NCBI GenBank assembly: GCA_965231905.1
Contig: CBDDOO010000001.1
Span: 558,001-622,000 of the forward strand
Direction of reading: 5' to 3'
Length of the DNA stretch: 64,000 bases
From: G963663315 sp965231905
GTDB lineage: Bacteria; Pseudomonadota; Gammaproteobacteria; Arenicellales; Poriferihabitantaceae
Shown: positions 54,167-61,972 of the stretch, in pieces
How positions within the stretch are numbered: the stretch's first letter is position 1
Layout of the letters: each line of letters starts with the position of its first letter
Position numbers and translations under genes: made by a program
The notes under the pieces: generated by a model
The model's database searches: none
What the model was told of the DNA's origin: nothing
The model's input: only the letters and a program-made list of their open reading frames with translations

Positions 54167-54234
54167 AGATAGCGCTCTTGGCAGTATGCCTCCCCACCTG
54201 ATTTAAGGAGAGGCAGAGCCCAAGAGCTTTTTTG
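54167..54234 (+). ncRNA. Short structured RNA or attenuator upstream of the NYN gene
   Basis: GCTCTTGG (54174-54181) pairs with CCAAGAGC (54220-54227), which is followed at once by TTTTTT (54228-54233). Inside, TGCCTCCCC (54187-54195) pairs with GGAGAGGCA (54207-54215) at eight of nine positions, closed by an 11-base loop; an internal loop separates the two helices. With the promoter at 54133 this gives a transcript of about 68 nt made of one long two-part hairpin and an intrinsic terminator. It may be a free small RNA or a transcription attenuator for the NYN gene, whose AGGAG site lies only 12 bp further on. No known RNA family is recognised. Confidence 0.6.
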
Positions 54235-54260
54235 TTTCTTGTGTCAGGAGAATCATAATA

Positions 54261-54923
54261 ATGCCTACCGCCATTTTGGTTGACGGTGGTTTCTTCTTGA
54301 AACGATTTCGCCATGTATACCCGGATGTTGATTCTCACAACGCAAAGGACATAGCGAAGGCGTTCTATAAAATGACTATGCAGCATTTGGAAAAAGATGA
54401 AACGCTGTACCGGATATTTTTCTATGACTGCCCACCGTTAAGCAAGAAGGCCCATAATCCGGTTGATAAATCACCAGTAAATTTCGAAACACTTCCAGGT
54501 TCCCGGTTAAGAGTTCAGTTTCATACTGAGTTGAAGAAATTGCGTAAGGTTGCACTTCGGTTGGGATATCTATCGGACAGGAATCGCTGGATTATCAAAC
54601 CCGATAAAACCAAAAAGCTCCTCAAACAGGAAATTCAGATCAACGCTCTCACAGCGAAGGATGTCACTTATGACATCAGCCAAAAAGGTGTAGATATGCG
54701 AATCGGTCTCGATATCGCAGCGCTTTCACTAAAGCAGTTTGTTAAAAAGATCATACTGATCTCTGGTGATTCGGATTTTGTTCCGGCAGCCAAATTTGCC
54801 AGACGCGAGGGAATTGATTTTGTACTTGACCCGATGTGGAACAATATCAGCCCCATGCTGTTCGAACATATTGATGGGTTAAAGTCTACTTGCCCACGAC
54901 CGACAACCAGGACAGCTCAGTAG
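54261..54923 (+). CDS. NYN-domain (PIN-like) predicted ribonuclease
   Basis: The 220-residue protein is of the NYN/LabA-DUF88 group, whose fold is that of PIN and FLAP nucleases and which is predicted to cut RNA. Acidic site residues are AILVDGGFFLKRF (Asp near 7), KGVDMRIGLDIAALSLK (Asp near 149 and 154) and IILISGDSDFVPAAKFARREGIDFVL (two Asp near 174). The central part is lysine-rich, which fits nucleic acid binding. AGGAG lies 10 bp before ATG 54261. The upstream 68-nt hairpin RNA and this nuclease form an apparent unit. An IS1202-like element lies 60 bp downstream. Confidence 0.88.
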   Translation: MPTAILVDGGFFLKRFRHVYPDVDSHNAKDIAKAFYKMTMQHLEKDETLYRIFFYDCPPLSKKAHNPVDKSPVNFETLPGSRLRVQFHTELKKLRKVALRLGYLSDRNRWIIKPDKTKKLLKQEIQINALTAKDVTYDISQKGVDMRIGLDIAALSLKQFVKKIILISGDSDFVPAAKFARREGIDFVLDPMWNNISPMLFEHIDGLKSTCPRPTTRTAQ

Positions 54924-54964
54924 TCTGTGCCGGATTTGAATATCAATCCTCACCTCTGCCACAA

Positions 54965-54982
54965 CCCCTGACTCCGGTCTCC
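54965..54982 (+). repeat. 18-bp target-site duplication, left copy
   Basis: CCCCTGACTCCGGTCTCC directly precedes the left end of the IS1202-like element and is repeated exactly at 56361-56378. Confidence 0.9.
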
Positions 54983-55060
54983 TGTAGAGAGCAAATGAAT
55001 TGTCCGGTTGAGTAGCACATAAACTGTCCGGTTTTACACAGTACTGAAAGGGGGTGCTGG

Positions 55061-56215
55061 ATGAACCGGGTGGAGTGGTTACAGGAGACCAGGCTAATGA
55101 GATTTGAAGAAGCGTATGAAGGATGGAACAAGAGCCGATTGACGCAGGAAGAAGCGGCGAATTTGTTGGGGGTGTGCAGTCGCACATTCCGTCGTTATGT
55201 AGATCGTTACGAGGAAGAAGGACTGGACGGATTGTGTGATCGTCGTTTGAGTGAAGTGTCGCATCGTCGGGCGCCGGTAGACGAAGTGATGGATGTGGTG
55301 GAGCGTTATCGAGATTATCACCGGGGTTGGAACGTGAAGCACTTTCATTCCTGGTATCGTCGGGATGGAGGTCAGAGGAGTTATACGTGGGTGAAGAGTC
55401 AGTTGCAGGGAGCGGGTGTGGTGAAGCGGTACGCGAAGCGCGGGGCGCACCGCAAGAGACGGGAGTCGTCGCCGTGGCCGGGGATGATGTTGCATCAGGA
55501 CGGCAGTACCCACGAGTGGGTGGAGGGTCAGCGCTGGGATTTGATTGTGACGATGGACGATGCGACCAATGAGCATTACTCGATGTTTTTCTGTGAACAG
55601 GAAGGCACTCGCAGCAGTTTCCGGGGGGTGCGCGAAGTGATTGAATCGAAAGGACTGTTCTGTTCGCTGTACACGGATCGAGGCAGTCATTACTGGCATA
55701 CGCCCCAGGCTGGAGGCAAAGTGGACAAGAACAATCCCACACAGTTCGGACGCGCCATGAAGCAACTGGGCATCGAGATGATTCCAGCCTACTCACCGCA
55801 GGCGCGCGGGCGCTGTGAGCGGGTCTTTCGAACCCACCAGGACCGTCTGGTCAAGGAACTGGCCAGCGCTGGCATCACCGATATGGACACGGCCAACCGC
55901 TATCTCCAAAACGAGTATCTGCCCGCCTACCATGCCGAGTTCAAGAAACCGGCTCGTGAACCCGGCAGCGCCTTTGTGGCCTGTCGCGATCCATCGGTAC
56001 TGGATGACATTCTGTGTGAGCGCCATGAGCGAATGGTGGGTGCAGACAACTGTGTGCGCTATCGGCGCAAAGTGCTACAGATTCCGGCAGATCGGCATCG
56101 TTGCCATTACGTAAAAGCCCGCGTCCAGGTACTGGATTACCCGGATCAGGGTCTGGCGGTTCATCACGGCCCCAGAGAACTGGCCCGATACGATGCCAAG
56201 GGGCAATTACTATGA
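55061..56215 (+). CDS. IS1202/ISNCY-type transposase
   Basis: The 384-residue transposase has an N-terminal helix-turn-helix (LTQEEAANLLGVCSRTFRRYVDRYEEEGLDGL) and an integrase-like DDE core: LHQDGSTHEW and VTMDDATNEHYSM, LYTDRGSHYWHTP, and AYSPQARGRCERVFRTHQDRL with the final glutamate. The C-terminal part (NCVRYRRKVLQIP, HYVKARVQVLDYPD) matches the Mu-type barrel found in this group. The frame is intact. GGGGG before GTGCTGG weakly marks the start ATG 55061. Confidence 0.93.
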   Translation: MNRVEWLQETRLMRFEEAYEGWNKSRLTQEEAANLLGVCSRTFRRYVDRYEEEGLDGLCDRRLSEVSHRRAPVDEVMDVVERYRDYHRGWNVKHFHSWYRRDGGQRSYTWVKSQLQGAGVVKRYAKRGAHRKRRESSPWPGMMLHQDGSTHEWVEGQRWDLIVTMDDATNEHYSMFFCEQEGTRSSFRGVREVIESKGLFCSLYTDRGSHYWHTPQAGGKVDKNNPTQFGRAMKQLGIEMIPAYSPQARGRCERVFRTHQDRLVKELASAGITDMDTANRYLQNEYLPAYHAEFKKPAREPGSAFVACRDPSVLDDILCERHERMVGADNCVRYRRKVLQIPADRHRCHYVKARVQVLDYPDQGLAVHHGPRELARYDAKGQLL

Positions 56216-56260
56216 ACTCGCATCCGAACGACCGCGTCCGGTCCGCCGCGCACGTTCGGT

Positions 56261-56298
56261 TTGATTCATCCTCCGGGTTAACCCGGAGGATGAATCAA
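56261..56298. repeat. 38-bp perfect palindrome in the right end of the IS1202-like element
   Basis: Arms of 19 bp meet without a spacer: 56261-56279 (TTGATTCATCCTCCGGGTT) is exactly complementary to 56280-56298. It lies between the transposase stop and the terminal repeats. It may act as a bidirectional terminator or form a cruciform; no T-run follows. Confidence 0.85.
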
Positions 56299-56360
56299 GG
56301 TATCATCATAGCGGACAATTCATTTGCTATAAAACCGGACAAGTCTATTTGCTCTTAACA

Positions 56361-56378
56361 CCCCTGACTCCGGTCTCC
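56361..56378 (+). repeat. 18-bp target-site duplication, right copy
   Basis: This is an exact copy of 54965-54982, directly after the right end of the IS1202-like element. Confidence 0.9.
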
Positions 56379-56420
56379 CTGCCTGTCCGTGTCAGAACAG
56401 GTATCAACCTCAACCCTACC

Positions 56421-56446
56421 GGGCGACCACAGGGGGTCGCCCCTAC
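56421..56446 (-). repeat. 26-bp dispersed hairpin repeat, copy 3
   Basis: Read on the minus strand: GTAG, GGGCGAC, the loop CCCCTGTG and GTCGCCC. It has the same plan and length as the copies at 20833 and 28417. It lies in the new upstream region of wrbA. Confidence 0.7.
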
Positions 56447-56520
56447 GCATCATCCTTCATAAACGGCTTTATGTGTTACTATCCGAGCCGGACCTCATTG
56501 GACGCAATGCCAACTTATCC

Positions 56521-57132
56521 TTGACTATCCCCAGGAAAATACTGATTCTGTACTACAGTCGTCATGGTGCTACTGCGGAGTTGGCGAGACATGCGGGGCA
56601 AGGCGTGGAAAGCCTGGACCAGTGCGAAGCTGTGATGCGAACCGTGCCGGCGGTATCCACGGTTTGTGAAGCCATGGAAGAGGCTATTTCCCCGACCGGG
56701 GATGTCTATGCGTCAACCGATGATCTTGAAAGCTGCGCGGGGCTGATACTCGGCAGTCCCACCCGGTTTGGCGCCATCGCATCGCCATTGAAGTATTTTT
56801 TTGATCAGACCGTCCCGCAATGGTTGAATGGCGCCCTCAGGGACAAACCCGCTGCCGTATTCACTTCTTCTTCGAGTATGCACGGCGGCCAGGAAAGCAC
56901 CCTGCTGTCCATGATGCTGCCTTTGATCCATCACGGCATGGTCATCACGGGACTGCCCTACAGCGGCACCCGGCTCAGCCAGACACAGACCGGCGGCAGT
57001 CCTTATGGCGCAAGCCATGTTGCGGGACCGAACGGCGTCCTGCCTGTTTGTGATGATGAAAAGGCGTTATCGGAAATGCTCGGACGCCGGGTAGCCGGTC
57101 TCGCTGTCGCTCTCGATGGCAGGACGCTGTAG
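56521..57132 (+). CDS. wrbA: WrbA-type NAD(P)H:quinone oxidoreductase
   Basis: The 203-residue flavoprotein has the flavodoxin-like FMN loop ILILYYSRHGATAELARH at its start and SPTRFGAIASPLKYFFDQT and TSSSSMHGGQESTLLSMM further on, which mark WrbA. It reduces quinones by two electrons and protects against redox stress. Start TTG 56521 gives the family N-terminus; the frame is open to 56389 but without family content. No good ribosome site is seen, whereas the fragment copy at 49018 keeps AAAGGA, so the island seems to have replaced the native leader of this gene. Confidence 0.92.
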   Translation: MTIPRKILILYYSRHGATAELARHAGQGVESLDQCEAVMRTVPAVSTVCEAMEEAISPTGDVYASTDDLESCAGLILGSPTRFGAIASPLKYFFDQTVPQWLNGALRDKPAAVFTSSSSMHGGQESTLLSMMLPLIHHGMVITGLPYSGTRLSQTQTGGSPYGASHVAGPNGVLPVCDDEKALSEMLGRRVAGLAVALDGRTL

Positions 57133-57159
57133 CGGTGAGAGCCAGCCCCAGCCACACCG

Positions 57160-57849
57160 TCACAACAACGTTTTCAGGAAAGGGACGGTAATTTTGCGGT
57201 GATCCCGCAGCGACGCGCTGTCGATTTTGTCGAGCAGGGCAAACAATGAACCGGTGTCACGATTGCAACGGGACATAATAAACGCGATCACTTTTTCATC
57301 CAGATCAAACCCCCTTGTCGATGCCTGATGCCGCAATGCCTGCTGTTTCCCCGCTTCATCAAGAGGGCGGATACGATAAACTCCGCCGCAGGCCAGACGG
57401 GATTCCAGATCCTTCAATTCCAGATTGATTTTGCCGGGCGGCGCTGAACCGCTGACGATGAGTGTTCCGGAACTTTGTATCATGCTCTCGTACAGCAACA
57501 GAATCTTCGCTTGTACGTCGTCCAGACCGGCAATCGTTCCAATATCGTCCATGCAAAGGATGGTGTTTGCGGCAACCGGGATCAACTCATCCAGTTCGTC
57601 ATCGCTCTTCCCGACCAGGGAAACATAAATTCCGGGCTTCGACCGTTTCTCCGCTGCAATACAGCAGGCATTGAGCAAATGGGTTTTGCCACTGCCGGAC
57701 TCCCCCCACAGATACAGGATCGGTCGGGCCTGAACCCCTGACAGCAGATTCTTCAGTTCCTGGACCAGTACCTCATTGCCTCTCTCGTAAAAACTTTCAA
57801 GAGCGATATCGTTGCCGGCATCCGCCGGAATCAGTGTCTGTCTGCTCAT
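57160..57849 (-). CDS. hda: DnaA regulatory inactivator Hda
   Basis: The 229-residue protein is a DnaA-like AAA+ protein without the DNA-binding domain. Walker A LWGESGSGKTHLLNA and Walker B ILCMDDIGTI are present, and the N-terminal MSRQTLIPADAGNDIALESFYERGN holds the region that usually contains the clamp-binding motif. With the sliding clamp, Hda stimulates ATP hydrolysis by DnaA to prevent re-initiation. ATG 57849 overlaps the stop of the transferase gene (ATGA). Its neighbours purM and purN fit the Pseudomonas-type order. Confidence 0.9.
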   Translation of the reverse strand: MSRQTLIPADAGNDIALESFYERGNEVLVQELKNLLSGVQARPILYLWGESGSGKTHLLNACCIAAEKRSKPGIYVSLVGKSDDELDELIPVAANTILCMDDIGTIAGLDDVQAKILLLYESMIQSSGTLIVSGSAPPGKINLELKDLESRLACGGVYRIRPLDEAGKQQALRHQASTRGFDLDEKVIAFIMSRCNRDTGSLFALLDKIDSASLRDHRKITVPFLKTLL

Positions 57850-58424
57850 TTTTCGGTCAGGCTGCCAAATTCCTGTCGAATTCCCCACAGCCATACATAC
57901 TGGGTTCCGCTGACCACCGTCGTAATCAGTACCCCGAAAACAAGGGCGCTGATCACCATCGGTACAGAAAGAATGGCCGCCTTCTCCAGTAATACGGCGA
58001 CCATCAGAGAAATTTGCAGAAACGTGTTGACCTTGCTCAACCAGGTGGGCTGAACCGATACGGTTGGCACCATCACCACAATAATCAGATAGCCGACCAC
58101 AATGACCAGGTCCCTGAACATCACCACTACCAGTAACCAGAAAGGAATGTCACCCAGTATCGCCAGCATGATATAGGCGCTGCCGATCAACAATTTGTCA
58201 GCCACCGGGTCCAGCGCCTTACCCAGGCTTGAAACGCAATTGAACTGCTTTGCAATATATCCATCCAGGCCATCCGTAATGCCGGCAGCGATGAAAAGAT
58301 ACAGCGCCAGATTATAGTTGTGGTCATGCAACAACAGCACCAGTATCGGGCAAGCCGCGATTCGGGCCAGGGTCAACAGATTCGGGACGAGTGCTAGCAA
58401 ACTATCCACCTTGGGTCGTGTCAA
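57846..58424 (-). CDS. CDP-alcohol phosphatidyltransferase family protein
   Basis: The 192-residue inner-membrane protein has the CDP-alcohol transferase signature with conserved aspartates, GITDGLDGYIAKQ...GKALDPVADKLL (near 45-75), and about five hydrophobic segments. It resembles PgsA, which makes phosphatidylglycerol phosphate, or a related cardiolipin-type enzyme. The start is uncertain: TTG 58424 opens the frame, and a GTG five codons later is possible. It is cotranscribed with hda and diverges from purM. Confidence 0.85.
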   Translation of the reverse strand: MTRPKVDSLLALVPNLLTLARIAACPILVLLLHDHNYNLALYLFIAAGITDGLDGYIAKQFNCVSSLGKALDPVADKLLIGSAYIMLAILGDIPFWLLVVVMFRDLVIVVGYLIIVVMVPTVSVQPTWLSKVNTFLQISLMVAVLLEKAAILSVPMVISALVFGVLITTVVSGTQYVWLWGIRQEFGSLTEK

Positions 58425-58475
58425 GAGACAAAAACAGGTTTGGCTAACCTATCACTGCATCAATCAATTTTCAAA

Positions 58476-58554
58476 CATTTGTTCAGACCCCATTTGTTCA
58501 GATCCCCCCATCACATCCGCTTTGCGGATTGTGATTCCCCCTCAAGGGGGGAAT
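58476..58554. repeat. Two 15-bp tandem repeats and two hairpins before purM
   Basis: CATTTGTTCAGACCC (58476-58490) and CATTTGTTCAGATCC (58491-58505) are tandem copies with one change. Two hairpins follow: ATCCGC-TTT-GCGGAT (58515-58529) and ATTCCCCC (58534-58541) with GGGGGAAT (58547-58554). The block sits in the purM/transferase promoter gap; a PurR-like site was not recognised. Confidence 0.6.
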
Positions 58555-58614
58555 GATTCTCTACGTTGCATCAGGCATAATTGCGACTGGATTTCCATTT
58601 GCTGAAATTGCCCA

Positions 58615-59664
58615 ATGTCGCTGGAAAAGAGTTCGAAAACTGCCCTGAGCTATAGTCAAAGCGGTGTCGATATAGACGCGGGAAACACGCTGGTTGATCG
58701 AATCAAGCCCGCGGTCAGGAAAACATTCCGTCCGGGTGTTCTTGAAGGGCCGGGTGGCTTCGGTGCATTATTTGAATTACCCGCAGGCCGATTCCAGTCT
58801 CCGGTACTGGTCTCCGGTACTGATGGCGTTGGCACCAAGCTGAAACTCGCCGGCATGATGAATCGTCATCACACAATCGGTATTGACCTGGTCGCGATGT
58901 GTGTCAACGACATCATCGTCTGTGGGGCCGAACCATTGTATTTCCTGGATTATTTTGCCACAGGAAAGCTCGATGTGGAGCAGGCGGAAACCATCATCAA
59001 CGGTATTGCCCGGGGGTGCGCCAGCGCAGGTTGCGCCCTGGTCGGCGGGGAGACGGCGGAAATGCCGGGGGTTTACGCTTCCGGGGATTACGATCTGGCC
59101 GGTTTCGCGGTCGGCGTCGTCGAAAAAAATGACAGGATCACGCCGCAGCGGGTTTGTGCGGGAGATACGATTATTGGTCTGGGTTCTTCGGGACCCCATG
59201 CCAATGGTTATTCCCTGATCCGGAAAATTATCGAAGTCACCGACAGCGACCTCAACCAGGAATTTGAAGGAACCACACTGGGTGAGACTCTCCTCACTCC
59301 CACCCGGATTTATGTCAAAACCATTCTCGCTCTGCTTGAATCAATCGAGATCACTGCCATCGCTCATATCACCGGCGGCGGGTTGCCCGACAATCTGCCG
59401 AGGGTGTTGCCGCAGGGCGTCAGCGCCCGGATTTCCCGATCATCATGGTCAATGCCTCCTGTTTTCAAATGGTTACAGGAAAGTGGCCGGGTTGAACGGG
59501 CTGAAATGCTGCGCACGTTCAATTGCGGAATCGGCATGGTGGTTTGCGTCCATTCGCGGGACGCGGATAGAGCGATAACCCGTCTTGAAGATTCAGGGGA
59601 AACAGTTTTTGTTCTCGGGGAAATTGTCGAATCTGAAGGCGTCGGGGTGGTCCTGACCGATTAA
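58615..59664 (+). CDS. purM: Phosphoribosylformylglycinamidine cyclo-ligase
   Basis: PurM closes the imidazole ring of AIR in purine synthesis with ATP. The 349-residue protein shows SYSQSGVDIDAGNTLVDRIK, GTDGVGTKLKLA, DLVAMCVNDI, GGETAEMPGVY and GLGSSGPHANGYSLIRK, which are all standard. It is followed after 8 bp by purN, the usual partner, in one operon. The start ATG 58615 gives the family N-terminus. Confidence 0.97.
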   Translation: MSLEKSSKTALSYSQSGVDIDAGNTLVDRIKPAVRKTFRPGVLEGPGGFGALFELPAGRFQSPVLVSGTDGVGTKLKLAGMMNRHHTIGIDLVAMCVNDIIVCGAEPLYFLDYFATGKLDVEQAETIINGIARGCASAGCALVGGETAEMPGVYASGDYDLAGFAVGVVEKNDRITPQRVCAGDTIIGLGSSGPHANGYSLIRKIIEVTDSDLNQEFEGTTLGETLLTPTRIYVKTILALLESIEITAIAHITGGGLPDNLPRVLPQGVSARISRSSWSMPPVFKWLQESGRVERAEMLRTFNCGIGMVVCVHSRDADRAITRLEDSGETVFVLGEIVESEGVGVVLTD

Positions 59665-59672
59665 CGCCTGTC

Positions 59673-60278
59673 ATGTCTGATCCAGCCTTTAAACTGACGG
59701 TCCTGATCTCCGGTAACGGTTCCAACCTGCAATCGATTATCGATCATATTCAGGCCGGAACGCTGGACGCCAGAATCATGGCCGTGATCAGCAGCCGCGC
59801 GGATGCATTCGGTCTTCATCGGGCCAGGCGCTCGGGTATTGAGGCTCTGACGGTGGCTCCCGGAGATTATTCATCAGCGTGTGATTTCGAGCATGAGCTG
59901 GAGAAAACCGTGTCGCGCTATCAACCCGACCTGATCGTGCTGGCGGGTTATATGCGAATACTGGGCGCCGCTTTCGTCAATCGGTTCGAGGGGAAAATCG
60001 TCAACATTCATCCTTCGCTTCTGCCAAAACACAAGGGGCTGAACACCCATCAACGCGCCATTGACGCGGGCGATACAGAACACGGGGCCAGTGTTCATTA
60101 CGTGACTTGTGAACTGGACGGCGGCCCGATCATCATCCAGCGGAGAGTTGAAATCTCACCGCGGGATACCGCGGCCACCCTGCAGCAGAAAGTGCACGAA
60201 GCAGAACACCGGATTTATCCAATCGCGATTCAGCGAATTGTGGACGGGAAGGTCAATTTCAACCGGATAAAATCGTGA
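59673..60278 (+). CDS. purN: Phosphoribosylglycinamide formyltransferase
   Basis: PurN transfers a formyl group from 10-formyltetrahydrofolate to GAR. The 201-residue protein has the phosphate-binding VLISGNGSNLQSII near its start, the catalytic IVNIHPSLLPKHKG, and HGASVHYVTCELDGGPIIIQ. The stop overlaps the start of the DUF3108 gene (GTGA). Confidence 0.97.
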   Translation: MSDPAFKLTVLISGNGSNLQSIIDHIQAGTLDARIMAVISSRADAFGLHRARRSGIEALTVAPGDYSSACDFEHELEKTVSRYQPDLIVLAGYMRILGAAFVNRFEGKIVNIHPSLLPKHKGLNTHQRAIDAGDTEHGASVHYVTCELDGGPIIIQRRVEISPRDTAATLQQKVHEAEHRIYPIAIQRIVDGKVNFNRIKS

Positions 60279-60976
60279 CCGGATTATTCAAGCCTGTCCG
60301 GTTTCCGGCCCTGGTTTTCCTGTTCGGTACACTCTTGTGCACAACGCCGTCATTGGCCGGGGCGTCCGATACCCGGATACTGCGATACTCTGTCGCTGAA
60401 GGAAGTATGGCCGTCGGGGAACTGGAGGTGATTCTGGAGCATGGTGACGGGCAGATAAAAACAACCGTCACCACCTATCTGGACGGGCTGGCAAAACTGC
60501 TTTTGGGGGAATTTACCGCTGAAACCTGGTTTCACCTGGACGAGGGCCACGCGATACTGGACCGGGGGCTGTTACAGCGCGGGAAGGGCGATACTGGATC
60601 GGGTTTCACGGTTGATTACCCCAACAAAACGCTGAAACTTGATTCTGGAGACAGTTATCCCATTGCGCCCGGCGAGATGCTGGACTCAACCGAGTTTCCC
60701 GTTGCCCTGATCACTGCCGATATTGCATCCGTGTCCGGGAAAACTGTGTGGGAGGTCAATGCTCGAAAGGCAAGGCGCTATATCTGGCATGTGCCGAAAC
60801 CGGAAATGCTCGAACTCGATGGCAAGGTGTATAATACTTGGGAAGTGACACGAAACAAACTGGGAGACATTCACAGAACGGTCACGTTCTGGCTGGATCC
60901 GAACAGGGGGAATATTCCATTGAAAATTGTAACTGCCAGAAAGGGTCGGGAGACGGTTCTGATCCTGCTTGATTAA
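60275..60976 (+). CDS. DUF3108 domain protein, probably exported
   Basis: The 233-residue protein begins with a signal peptide-like segment (LFKPVRFPALVFLFGTLLCTTPSLAGA, cleavage near 28) and continues as a DUF3108 beta-rich domain, ILRYSVAEGSMAVGELEVILE. Function is unknown; location is probably the periplasm. It is conserved next to purMN in several gammaproteobacteria, so it is a native gene here. It starts with GTG 60275, four bases overlapping purN. Confidence 0.85.
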   Translation: MTGLFKPVRFPALVFLFGTLLCTTPSLAGASDTRILRYSVAEGSMAVGELEVILEHGDGQIKTTVTTYLDGLAKLLLGEFTAETWFHLDEGHAILDRGLLQRGKGDTGSGFTVDYPNKTLKLDSGDSYPIAPGEMLDSTEFPVALITADIASVSGKTVWEVNARKARRYIWHVPKPEMLELDGKVYNTWEVTRNKLGDIHRTVTFWLDPNRGNIPLKIVTARKGRETVLILLD

Positions 60977-61006
60977 TCCCGGATTCACGGAGCACGGTTT
61001 GTCGCA

Positions 61007-61972
61007 ATGACCCAGGCGCTTGCTATTTCAAATCTGAGAAAAGTCTATGATAACGGCCATGTTGCCCTGAACGGTGTCAACCTGTCTGTCGATCAGGGTG
61101 ACTTCTTTGGGTTGATTGGCAAAAACGGCGCCGGGAAATCGACGACTATCGGCATTATCTCTTCATTGATCAACAAAACCTCGGGTTCAGTCCGGATCTT
61201 TGATACCGACATTGACGAGGATTTCGATCTGGCTAAATCCCGCATCGGCATTGTGCCCCAGGAGATTAACTTCAGCATCTTCGAGACACCGATGCAGATT
61301 GTGATGAATCAGGCGGGATATCATGGCATTCGGCGAAAACCGGCCAGTCGGCGAGCGCGGCGCTACCTGGATATGCTGGGCCTGGGCGACAAGAAGGATA
61401 CGCCTGCGAGGAAGTTGTCCGGCGGCATGAAGCGGAGGCTGATGATTGCGCGCGCCCTGGTGAATGAACCCCGGCTATTGATTCTGGATGAGCCGACTGC
61501 GGGCGTTGACATTGAGATCAGGCGATTGATGTGGGAATTTCTGGCACAAATCAATGAAAAGGGGACCACCATCATATTAACGACCCACTATCTGGAAGAG
61601 GCCGAAAGCCTGTGCCGGAATATCGCGATCATAGAACGCGGAGAGTTGATAGAAAACACGGATACCCAAAGTCTGTTGTCCCAGTTGCGGCAGGATACAT
61701 ACATTCTTGATCTGGCGTCTCCCCTGACTCGATTGCCCGAGCCACTGGCTGATTCGGTTGATCCGAACTGGAAGTTAAGAAACGCGATGACTCTGGAGGT
61801 TATGGTGTCGAAGACCCAGGGCATGAATGCCGCCTTCGACCTGCTCTCGAAACACCAGATCCGGGTGACGAGTATGCGTAACAAGACAAACAGGCTGGAA
61901 CAGTTGTTCATGGAAATTACAGGCGGGGAAATCACGGCCGAGAGTCAATCAGGATATGGGGGGAAATCATGA
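61007..61972 (+). CDS. ABC transporter ATP-binding protein (YadG-like)
   Basis: The 321-residue ATPase has Walker A GKNGAGKSTTIG (near 42), the Q-loop VPQEINFS, the signature LSGGMKRRLMIAR (near 140), Walker B LLILDEPTAGVD and the switch histidine in TTHYLEEAE. A C-terminal extension of about 90 residues is usual in exporters of the YadG/CcmA type. It pairs with the permease that begins in its stop codon. The substrate is unknown; a drug or lipid-linked compound is possible. Confidence 0.93.
   Translation: MTQALAISNLRKVYDNGHVALNGVNLSVDQGDFFGLIGKNGAGKSTTIGIISSLINKTSGSVRIFDTDIDEDFDLAKSRIGIVPQEINFSIFETPMQIVMNQAGYHGIRRKPASRRARRYLDMLGLGDKKDTPARKLSGGMKRRLMIARALVNEPRLLILDEPTAGVDIEIRRLMWEFLAQINEKGTTIILTTHYLEEAESLCRNIAIIERGELIENTDTQSLLSQLRQDTYILDLASPLTRLPEPLADSVDPNWKLRNAMTLEVMVSKTQGMNAAFDLLSKHQIRVTSMRNKTNRLEQLFMEITGGEITAESQSGYGGKS

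Larger units (their letters stand above)
54983..56360 (+). mobile_element. IS1202/ISNCY-type insertion sequence
   Basis: The 1378-bp element begins TGTAGAGAGCAAAT and ends, read inward, TGTTAAGAGCAAAT. Each end holds two further copies of a GTCCGGTT-containing repeat (left near 55001 and 55027; right near 56302 and 56333), probably transposase-binding sites. It is flanked by a perfect 18-bp direct repeat. From memory, the IS1202 group is split by duplication length and one subgroup (ISTde1 type) makes duplications of this size. The exact repeat and intact transposase point to a recent insertion. Confidence 0.88.

Noticed and set aside
49192..54923. Prophage
   Set aside because: There are no integrase, capsid, terminase or lysis genes; the block is better read as a defence and IS island.
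54879..55796. 305-codon open frame antisense to the IS1202-type transposase
   Set aside because: Low-complexity serine/proline-rich shadow translation without homology features.
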